Part shown: in pieces, positions 7,689 through 13,683 of the stretch
How the letters are laid out: the number at the start of each line of letters is the position of its first letter
Position numbering within the stretch: the stretch's first letter is position 1
Source of the DNA: Methanothrix sp.
Lineage (GTDB): Archaea > Halobacteriota > Methanosarcinia > Methanotrichales > Methanotrichaceae
Assembly (NCBI GenBank): GCA_012798025.1
Contig: JAAZNX010000166.1
Location: 1-15,273, forward strand
DNA length: 15,273 bases
Direction: 5' to 3'
Made by a program: the position numbers and the translations under genes
Notes under the pieces: generated by a model
What the model was told of the DNA's origin: nothing
The model's input: only the letters and a program-made list of their open reading frames with translations
Database searches by the model: none

Positions 7689-9875
7689 TTACACCTCGAA
7701 ATCTTTTATCATTTGCATGTATTCATCCATCATTTCTTTTGATAGATGGGGCTTGATGCGTAAGCTAGCCTTTTGGAAATGCTCTTTTGTAACTGTGATC
7801 TTGTCAATTATCAGCTCTTCTTTGCTCATGCCTGGCCGGATATGCTGGCGCAAAGCCAGCATCCCAGCCTCTCGACAGAGCATCTCTAGATCTGCGCCGC
7901 TGTAGTCCTCAGTCAGGCCCGCTAGCCATTCCACAGAGATGCCCGGCGCGGCCATTCTTGAGAGGTGTATCTCAAGTATCTTCTGGCGTGCGACCTTATC
8001 TGGCATGGGAATATAAATCAAACGATCGAATCTACCAGGACGCAGCAACGACCTGTCCAGCAGGTCAGGTCGGTTGGTTGCAGCCACGACTATCACATCC
8101 TTAAGCTCTACAAGGCCGTCCAGTTCAGTTAAGAACTGACTGACCACGCGCTCTGTGACATGCGTCTCTGTTCCAGACCCCCTGGCAGGAACCACTGAGT
8201 CGATCTCATCGAAGAAGACCAGAGCTGGTGCTGCCTGTCGAGCCTTGCGAAAAACTTCACGCACAGCTCTCTCCGATTCTCCAACCCATTTGCTGAGCAG
8301 CTCAGGGCCTTTGACGCTGATGAAGTTCACTTTGCTCTCGGTTGCAAGAGCCCTCACCAGCAACGTTTTCCCTGTGCCAGGCAGGCCGTAGAGCAGCAGG
8401 CCTCTGGGCGGTCGAACGCCAACGCACTCAAAAGCCTCAGGATATCTCAAAGGCCACTCCACAGACTCGATGAGCGATTGCTTTGCCTCATCGAGCCCTC
8501 CGACTTCGTCCCAGTGAACCTCTGCCACCTCAACGAATACCTCTCTCATGGCTGAAGGTTCAATCTTCTTTAGAGCCGCACGGAAATCTTCTTTTGTTAC
8601 TTTTAGATTCTCCAGCACCTCTGTTGGTATGTCTTCTTTGACATCCAGGTCGGGCAGCGCCCTCTCCAGAGTGCGCATGGCCGCCTCTTTGCAAAGCGCA
8701 TAAAGATCTGCTCCCACAAAGCCGTGCGTCGCATCTGCAATCTCTTTTAGATCGAGATTCTCGTCGAGTGGCATGCCTCTGGTATGAACATAAAGAATCT
8801 CAAGTCTGCCGTTCTTGCTCGGAATGCCTATCTCGATCTCCCGGTCAAATCTTCCGCCACGTCGGATGGCAGGATCCAGGGCATTGGGCCTGTTTGTGGC
8901 AGCGATTACTATTACCTCTCCTCTGGAGGACAATCCATCCATAAGGGCCAAGAGCTGGGCCACCACACGCCTCTCCAGGTCGCCGGAGACCTCCTCACGC
9001 TTGGGCGCAATGGAGTCGATCTCATCGATGAATATGATGGACGGAGCCCCTTTTTGAGCCTCTTCGAAGATCTGACGCAGCCTCTGCTCACTCTCTCCGT
9101 AAAATTTTGAGACTATCTCCGGCCCTGAGATGGAGACGAAGTTGGCATCGGTCTCGCAAGCCACAGCTCTGGCAATGAGCGTCTTGCCAGTTCCAGGAGG
9201 GCCGTGCAGCAAAACTCCCCGCGGTGGATTGATGCCCAGCTTCGAGAAGAGTTCAGGATGCCTTAATGGGACCTCGATTATCTCCCGAATCTCTCTGATC
9301 TCTCTGGCGAGGCCTCCGATATCTTCGTAGGATATATCACGCACGTGCAGTGCCAGCTCCTCCAGCGTCTCCCTGGTGATGCTGATGATGGTCTCATGGG
9401 TCACAAGCACTGGTCCCACAGGCAGTGTGCTGACCACTGCCAGGTTGAGGCTGTTGTTGATCATCTCGACGCGGAGCATCTCGCCCTTTACCACTGCCCT
9501 TCCTTCCAGCATACGTAGCAGATACTGCGGCCCGCCCATGAGCCGGATCTGGCGTGTAGGGGCTAGCACTATCTTTCTAGCAGGCCGCGCTTCAGCTCTT
9601 GAGACCTGGACCTTGTTGTCGATTCCAACGCCCAGGTTCGCCCTTGTGTTTCCATCGATCCTTATGAAGTCCTGTGGGTCTTCGGGATTTCCCGGCCAGA
9701 CGATCGCGTAGACCTTATCCTTCCCTCTGATCTCCACTACGCCTCCATTTTCAAGTCCCAGACGGGCCATGGCGCTGGATCCGATCCTCGCTATGCCTTT
9801 TCCTGCGTCTTTATGATAGGCCTCAGCAACTCTGAGCTGTTCGGTATGATCCGTCTGTATAGTCAGATGCTCCAT
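7689..9875 (-). CDS. cdc48: Cdc48/p97/VAT family AAA ATPase
   Basis: This 728-residue double-ring unfoldase is the archaeal homologue of p97/VCP and VAT, which unfolds substrates for proteases such as the 20S proteasome. It has an N domain (about 1-175), then D1 with Walker A GPPGTGKT at 225-232, pore loop KFYG at 257-260 and Walker B IIFIDEID at 280-287. D2 has Walker A GLPGTGKT at 497-504, pore loop KWVG at 529-532 and Walker B LVFFDEID at 552-559. Two small departures from the consensus are visible: D1 reads RRGGRFD where RRPGRFD is usual, and D2 Walker A has Leu where Pro is usual. The C-terminus ends in DFEV and shows no obvious HbYX proteasome-docking motif. The start overlaps the upstream regulator gene by 13 bases and has a GAGGT ribosome-binding site. 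Confidence 0.97.
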   Translation of the reverse strand: MEHLTIQTDHTEQLRVAEAYHKDAGKGIARIGSSAMARLGLENGGVVEIRGKDKVYAIVWPGNPEDPQDFIRIDGNTRANLGVGIDNKVQVSRAEARPARKIVLAPTRQIRLMGGPQYLLRMLEGRAVVKGEMLRVEMINNSLNLAVVSTLPVGPVLVTHETIISITRETLEELALHVRDISYEDIGGLAREIREIREIIEVPLRHPELFSKLGINPPRGVLLHGPPGTGKTLIARAVACETDANFVSISGPEIVSKFYGESEQRLRQIFEEAQKGAPSIIFIDEIDSIAPKREEVSGDLERRVVAQLLALMDGLSSRGEVIVIAATNRPNALDPAIRRGGRFDREIEIGIPSKNGRLEILYVHTRGMPLDENLDLKEIADATHGFVGADLYALCKEAAMRTLERALPDLDVKEDIPTEVLENLKVTKEDFRAALKKIEPSAMREVFVEVAEVHWDEVGGLDEAKQSLIESVEWPLRYPEAFECVGVRPPRGLLLYGLPGTGKTLLVRALATESKVNFISVKGPELLSKWVGESERAVREVFRKARQAAPALVFFDEIDSVVPARGSGTETHVTERVVSQFLTELDGLVELKDVIVVAATNRPDLLDRSLLRPGRFDRLIYIPMPDKVARQKILEIHLSRMAAPGISVEWLAGLTEDYSGADLEMLCREAGMLALRQHIRPGMSKEELIIDKITVTKEHFQKASLRIKPHLSKEMMDEYMQMIKDFEV

Positions 9876-10510
9876 TCCCTACCTCTCAGGTGTACAGCAC
9901 CTCGTTCGCTCAGCCTCTTGAGCCTGTCCTCAACAACGATCTCAGGCACTTGCAGCCTCATGGCCAGATCAGATGCCTTTGCTCCACCAGAAAGCAGGGC
10001 CATTAAAATTTCTGACTCAAATTGATCTCGAGCACAGCCTTGGGCGGCTCCGGCTGCAAGCTGCTTGACCTTCATCTCCTTGGACTCGATCTCATCCAGA
10101 AGCTGGCGGGTTTCGCGGCGCCTCTCTTCAAGTGCACATAGCTCCTCTCGGAGTCGCTTCATGTTCTCCAACATGCTTTGGTCCACGCCCTGAGCCGTGT
10201 CGATGATCTCATCGCGGGGTGCGTCTTCAGATCGATATGCTCTAACGCCGTAAGAATGAGGCGAGACTGCGACCTCCAACACTGTCTTCCGGGCGATGCG
10301 GAAGTACTTTCTTCGTCCCTGTTTTTGATAACACTCGACAAGCCCAGCTCTTTCCAGCATCTCCAGATGATCGATGATGGCCTTCGGCCCCACATCCAGA
10401 CGCTTGGCCATCTCATTGAAGTAAAAAGGTCGGAAGGAGAGTAGCTGAAGAATCCTCCTTCTATTCTCGTTTCCCAGTATATCCAGAAGCTCAATGGGGT
10501 CCAAGATCAT
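9863..10510 (-). CDS. ArsR-type winged-helix regulator, candidate HSR1-like heat-shock repressor
   Basis: This protein of about 215 residues has an N-terminal winged helix (about 5-75) with the phrase [10 protein letters not shown], typical of ArsR-type repressors. A long charged helix (about 105-150), likely a dimerising coiled coil, follows, and then a second short helix-turn-helix-like region (about 160-214). It is the first gene of an operon with cdc48 and overlaps it by 13 bases. In Archaeoglobus fulgidus the heat-shock regulator HSR1 is also encoded directly upstream of cdc48 and controls its own operon. The position here, together with a matching inverted repeat in the promoter, suggests the same role; this is inference. 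ATG at 10510 is preferred; GTG one codon earlier (10513) is possible. No strong Shine-Dalgarno is seen. Confidence 0.85.
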   Translation of the reverse strand: MILDPIELLDILGNENRRRILQLLSFRPFYFNEMAKRLDVGPKAIIDHLEMLERAGLVECYQKQGRRKYFRIARKTVLEVAVSPHSYGVRAYRSEDAPRDEIIDTAQGVDQSMLENMKRLREELCALEERRRETRQLLDEIESKEMKVKQLAAGAAQGCARDQFESEILMALLSGGAKASDLAMRLQVPEIVVEDRLKRLSERGAVHLRGREWSI

Positions 10511-10543
10511 CACTCGACAATCGCCTGATGAACTTCAAGTTAG

Positions 10544-10556
10544 TAACGATAGGTTA
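10544..10556. promoter_or_regulatory. TAAC-N5-GTTA inverted repeat, candidate operator
   Basis: TAAC GATAG GTTA is a perfect 4-base inverted repeat with a 5-base spacer, at the downstream edge of the TATA box. It matches the inner core of the CTAAC-N5-GTTAG site reported for Archaeoglobus HSR1, but both outermost bases differ. A second overlapping palindrome, GTTAGTAAC, covers 10539-10547. A repressor bound here would block transcription factor or polymerase entry. Confidence 0.6.
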
Positions 10557-10562
10557 AATAAA
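10555..10562 (-). promoter_or_regulatory. TATA box of the regulator-cdc48-lonB-tldD operon
   Basis: TTTATTTA on the minus strand lies about 50 bases before the regulator start, with a predicted transcription start near 10532. It overlaps the candidate operator by two bases. Confidence 0.65.
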
Positions 10563-10582
10563 TCTTGCGCTAGCCTGTCCAG

Positions 10583-10900
10583 CTATCTGATGCTGAGCAC
10601 CAGGCAGAATGATACCACACCGACTATTATGAGTATCCCGCTCACCAATCTTGCGTGGCCCACCCTCCAGCGTGCCAGTGTGAATTTAGCGCTGATCAGA
10701 ACGTGTACCAGGAAGAAGAATACCAGGTAGATGTCAAGATGGGTGTGCATGTAAGTTGCTTGACGCAGAGGTAGGATGATCCTGTTCGTCCAGGCATATC
10801 CAGAGATCAGGAAGATGATCATGAAGATGAGGAGCATCCAGGCGCAAATGCGGTTGATCTTGACGAGGAGGCGACCAAAATTCAAAGGCGATTTGTGCAT
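10583..10900 (-). CDS. Small three-helix membrane protein, possible b-type cytochrome-like (DUF4405-like)
   Basis: This 105-residue protein has three predicted membrane helices, at about 18-36, 55-72 and 84-103. The motif MHTHLD (51-56) at the start of helix 2 and the sequence LVHVLIS (65-71) within it place H52, H54 and H66 in or near the membrane. These recall haem-ligand histidines of small cytochrome b-like (DUF4405-type) proteins, but only weakly, and haem binding is not proven by the sequence. The start is ATG at 10900; a longer frame from 10957 would overlap the superoxide reductase gene. It lies 23 bases downstream of that gene, in the same orientation, so the two may work together, for example in delivering electrons. 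No clear ribosome-binding site is present. Confidence 0.65.
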   Translation of the reverse strand: MHKSPLNFGRLLVKINRICAWMLLIFMIIFLISGYAWTNRIILPLRQATYMHTHLDIYLVFFFLVHVLISAKFTLARWRVGHARLVSGILIIVGVVSFCLVLSIR

Positions 10901-10911
10901 TGAAATTGAAT

Positions 10912-10918
10912 AAAAAAA
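10912..10918 (-). terminator. T7 tract after the superoxide reductase stop
   Basis: Seven consecutive T on the minus strand lie 5 bases past the stop at 10924 and 11 bases before the membrane-protein start. It could act as a partial terminator between the two genes. Confidence 0.35.
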
Positions 10919-10923
10919 GTTAT

Positions 10924-11310
10924 CTACCCTACGGTTATCTCTTTTTTCGCAGACCACAGTCCGTGCAAATTGCAGTACTCTAAGGCGTGAATCACTCCGC
11001 TTTTCGCAATCTTCACCTTAATTATCGCCTCAGGCTCAGAGATCTCCGGTGTTATGTCTATTCTGGAGATCAGTATCGGGTTGAAGGGCCTCCCTTCTTC
11101 ATAGAAGTAGACTTCAATCCATCTTATGGAGTGTTCCAGCTTATTTGGATGAGGCCCTACAGATACCTTCAATTCAAAAGCTTCGTTGGCCTTGACAGAC
11201 CTCGGAGCTTCGATCTTTGGAGTGTGGCTCTCCCTTTTGCCCACGGCTTCTCCTGCCGCCAAGTCATAGGTCGAGATGATCTCCCCTAAATTTTTGATCG
11301 CATCAGCCAT
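10924..11310 (-). CDS. sor: Superoxide reductase, neelaredoxin (1Fe) type
   Basis: This 128-residue protein reduces superoxide to hydrogen peroxide at a mononuclear Fe(His)4Cys site without making oxygen, as suits a strict anaerobe. The five ligands can all be placed: H29 in SHTPKIEAP, H54 and H60 in GPHPNKLEHSIRWIE, and C113 and H116 in CNLHGLW. Their spacings equal those of the Pyrococcus furiosus enzyme, and the sixth-position glutamate is present as E27. The lysine usually between that Glu and the first His is Ser28 here. There is no N-terminal desulforedoxin domain, so this is the 1Fe class. Of three clustered ATG codons, 11310 is chosen: it sits just after the predicted transcription start, and the residues before it are not part of the family. 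Confidence 0.95.
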   Translation of the reverse strand: MADAIKNLGEIISTYDLAAGEAVGKRESHTPKIEAPRSVKANEAFELKVSVGPHPNKLEHSIRWIEVYFYEEGRPFNPILISRIDITPEISEPEAIIKVKIAKSGVIHALEYCNLHGLWSAKKEITVG

Positions 11311-11338
11311 GGTAATCATCATTATCGTAATGCTCTCT

Positions 11339-11346
11339 TAATATAA
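11339..11346 (-). promoter_or_regulatory. TATA box of the superoxide reductase gene
   Basis: TTATATTA on the minus strand is preceded by an A-rich segment that could be a TFB recognition element. The start would fall near 11317, only a few bases before the ATG at 11310, so the transcript is probably leaderless or nearly so. Confidence 0.65.
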
Positions 11347-11374
11347 GACCTTTTTTTCAGGAGACTTTTTTTAG

Positions 11375-11446
11375 GGCCGGGACCGGGATTCGAACCCAGC
11401 TCGAGGGATCCACAGTCCCTCAGGATAACCACTACCCTATCCCGGC
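11375..11446 (-). tRNA. trnH: tRNA-His (GTG)
   Basis: The 72-base sequence folds into a full cloverleaf. The acceptor stem GCCGGGA pairs with TCCCGGC, the anticodon stem AGGGA with TCCCT, and the loop CTGTGGA has anticodon GTG at 11413-11411. The T arm has TTCGAAT. The discriminator is C73, as for histidine tRNAs. The base before G1 is C, so the G-1 identity residue is not encoded, and CCA is not encoded either. It lies 16 bases after the stop of the VWA gene. Confidence 0.97.
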
Positions 11447-11462
11447 GCGCCAGGATCTGCAT

Positions 11463-12941
11463 TCACTTCAAAGAGATAAAACTTTCCCCGGCATAGGCTT
11501 TCTTGGCGGTGTCCACTACCAGCGAGACCAAATCCTGCAGGCGGTTTACATAATAAACTTTGCCAAGAGTAGCTAGCGAATCCTCTACGTGTTTGTCCCT
11601 GTAGGCCTGGTCGATGCAAAAGAGCACGAACTCTCCAATTTCCGAGGCCTTCTTGAGGTCCTCCCATTCCTGGTAGAGGTTCTGGATGTGAGTGTCAGTG
11701 ATGCAGAGTATCAGGCATCCAGGGCGTGATCTCGCCAGCTTTAGCACGGCAGCTCCTGGGATATGAGTTCTCGTGCAAAAATACTCTACAAGGACGTTCT
11801 CCACGGCGTTCAAATCCCGCGTCCAGGGTGCAGTAATGTATTTTTCGCTGAAGTTTATGGCAGCGATCTCTGCTCCCCGCGAATGGGCGAACTGGCAGGC
11901 CTTGAAGGCCGCAAGGGTCGCCTTATGGGTCTTCGTTCCCAATGAATGCCCCTCCATGGAACGGCTGCTATCCAGCACCACGAGCAGGTCTGGAACGCTT
12001 CCCTGCCCAGGAGCCATCCTTCCAGTCTCTCGCGCCCTCTTGTAGGTGGTGACTCCTGGAACCAGCCAGGGGCTCATGCTCAGAGAATAGGCGATATCCA
12101 GCTCGCTGCATGGGTCGCAAAGGCGCCACCTCGCAGGGCTCGATGGATAAGATTCGGTGCGGGAGCTTCCTGGAAGTCGGATCTGTATGGAGTAGCTCTG
12201 GTCGCGATACCAGCGTTTAAGATCGCCATGCAGGCCTAATGCGAAGAGCGCCTTTTGGTATTCCCCTGGCTCCAGCTTCGAGGCAAAGGCCAAGGGCGTG
12301 CCACGAGCGCTGCCGTTCAGAATCTCCACAGACCTGATTGCTCCCCTGCCCAGCAGGCCGGGCATAAAGGGCTCAAGAATGCGAGCCATCTCCTGGCACT
12401 GTCTGTGCCATAGGCTCTTATCCCTGATTCCCGGGGAAAAGATCTGCACGAGCAGGTCGACTTCCGGTCGCTGGCAGCGGGGAAGGGCAGCACCCCAGTA
12501 CTCTCCCAGAAAGCCCATGACCAACCTATCCATGGGCATGAGCTCCTGTCTGGCCAGTGCCTTCCAGCCCATCAACACCTTCTCCTCATCCTCTGAGCTT
12601 CTCTCCAGGCGGAAGGAGTCCACAACGATGTCAGAGAATATGTTGACCATGTCGCGTGCCCTGGCATGATCTTTCAGCCCTTTACATGCTGCCAGAGAGA
12701 GAAGGCCTGCGGTCTCAAGAGAGCGCGGGCAAAAGATGTAGTGTACGATAAGGTGATCGAAGAGGTTCTCCAGATATAAGGGGCCCTGGCTCAAAAGATC
12801 CCGATTCAGGTTTATGCGATAGTTCTGGAATAAAAAATCGTCTGTGCCAGCCCCTGCTGCCTCGCGTGGCACGGGAAGCTGCGGCCAGTGCCAGTTCTTA
12901 CGCGACTTATGCCAGACGCTGGGCCAGTTCCATGACACCAT
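11463..12941 (-). CDS. von Willebrand A (MIDAS) protein of a MoxR-VWA operon
   Basis: The product has 492 residues, with a C-terminal VWA domain (about 316-485). Its metal-ion-dependent adhesion site is intact: DSSRS (D324, S326, S328), a downstream Thr (T390 or T392), and D416 in ITDTH. The N-terminal 300 residues are not a family I can name. They contain HLIVH at 63-67, which has the spacing of a zinc-protease HExxH but with Leu for Glu, and a CDPC pair at 275-278. VWA proteins encoded beside MoxR ATPases (NorD, CbbO, ViaA) bind the target and are remodelled by the ATPase; that role is inferred here. The start at 12941 is chosen because GGAG lies 7 bases upstream. This overlaps the preceding gene by 35 bases in another frame. 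A start at 12959 is possible but lacks this support. Confidence 0.85.
   Translation of the reverse strand: MVSWNWPSVWHKSRKNWHWPQLPVPREAAGAGTDDFLFQNYRINLNRDLLSQGPLYLENLFDHLIVHYIFCPRSLETAGLLSLAACKGLKDHARARDMVNIFSDIVVDSFRLERSSEDEEKVLMGWKALARQELMPMDRLVMGFLGEYWGAALPRCQRPEVDLLVQIFSPGIRDKSLWHRQCQEMARILEPFMPGLLGRGAIRSVEILNGSARGTPLAFASKLEPGEYQKALFALGLHGDLKRWYRDQSYSIQIRLPGSSRTESYPSSPARWRLCDPCSELDIAYSLSMSPWLVPGVTTYKRARETGRMAPGQGSVPDLLVVLDSSRSMEGHSLGTKTHKATLAAFKACQFAHSRGAEIAAINFSEKYITAPWTRDLNAVENVLVEYFCTRTHIPGAAVLKLARSRPGCLILCITDTHIQNLYQEWEDLKKASEIGEFVLFCIDQAYRDKHVEDSLATLGKVYYVNRLQDLVSLVVDTAKKAYAGESFISLK
11475..11484 (-). promoter_or_regulatory. Possible tRNA-His TATA box inside the VWA gene
   Basis: AAGTTTTATC on the minus strand is about 30 bases before the tRNA-His 5' end and lies within the last codons of the VWA gene. 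It is a moderate TATA match; co-transcription with the upstream operon is the alternative. Confidence 0.4.
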
Positions 12942-13683
12942 CTTCAGTCTCCGGGCCAAAGCTTCCTGCCTGGATGATGCCGCCCTTCCTGCGCCATCCT
13001 GCCCTCTTTCCAGTGCGACCGCGAACCATGATCTTGCCCCCGCTCATGAGAATTCCCAGGTATTCGCCAGCATCTCCTCCAATGCGCAGGCTGCCTCCGT
13101 GCATCAGCCACCCTGCACGCGCGCCGCAGTCTCCTCGCACGACTATCCTTCCTCCATGATTGCCCAGGCCAGCGAAGTTTCCGGCTGAGCCCAGCACCAC
13201 ACCAAAGCCTCCGAGCATGTTTCTGAAGGCGTAATCCTCGCAACTTTGCGTGACAATTCCGCCTCCTGACATCTCCTGGCCAAGATGGTCTCCTGCTGGG
13301 CCACGAATAAAGATCCTTCCTCCACTCATCCGCTCGCCCACATGGTCTTTTGCTGCCTGCAAAATAATGGTTCCACGACGCAGTTCAAGCCCGGCATAAT
13401 TGCAAGAGGCAAGCTTCAGGGGTCCAGCACTTCGTTCGGCGACGATGCTGCTCAAGTAACCCCAAAGTAGCTGATGCCTCCCTGAAGGCTCAGTCGAGAT
13501 GAGCTTGGAGAGGAGAGCGTCATCGCTGGGCACCAGCGCCTCCATCTCGGCACGCGTGGGCTTGTCTCCGACCAGATCGGCCAGATCCTCCAGGCTGAAG
13601 ATCATCCTGCCCCTTCGTGTCTCCAGTTTTTTTGATCGTGCAGCTCCATGATAGGCCTCGTCCATGAAGCGCGTCAGTTTCAT
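12907..13683 (-). CDS. GXGXG-motif beta-helix protein, FwdC/GltB domain-like
   Basis: This 258-residue protein has a helical N-terminal region (about 1-95) and a C-terminal right-handed beta-helix (about 98-240). The helix consists of about seven turns of roughly 19 residues on the pattern G-x2-M-x-G-G-x-I-x-V-x-G-x-A-G, for example GERMSGGRIFIRG and GILMSGGKIMVRG. This fold occurs in formylmethanofuran dehydrogenase subunit C (FwdC) and in the glutamate synthase alpha C-terminal domain, where it is structural. The N-terminal region does not resemble that of FwdC as I know it. No fwdA, B or D and no gltB core is nearby. It therefore appears to be an accessory protein of the flanking MoxR and VWA genes. 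Its start overlaps the MoxR stop as ATGA, with GGAG 8 bases upstream. Confidence 0.85.
   Translation of the reverse strand: MKLTRFMDEAYHGAARSKKLETRRGRMIFSLEDLADLVGDKPTRAEMEALVPSDDALLSKLISTEPSGRHQLLWGYLSSIVAERSAGPLKLASCNYAGLELRRGTIILQAAKDHVGERMSGGRIFIRGPAGDHLGQEMSGGGIVTQSCEDYAFRNMLGGFGVVLGSAGNFAGLGNHGGRIVVRGDCGARAGWLMHGGSLRIGGDAGEYLGILMSGGKIMVRGRTGKRAGWRRKGGIIQAGSFGPETEDGVMELAQRLA
12949..12952 (-). promoter_or_regulatory. Shine-Dalgarno fixing the VWA start
   Basis: GGAG on the minus strand lies 7 bases before ATG at 12941, within the 3' end of the GXGXG gene. It favours that start over ATG at 12959. Confidence 0.6.

Noticed and set aside
10901..10957. Longer start for the small membrane protein
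   Set aside because: It would overlap the superoxide reductase gene by 34 bases and add a charged stretch with no support; ATG 10900 is more natural.
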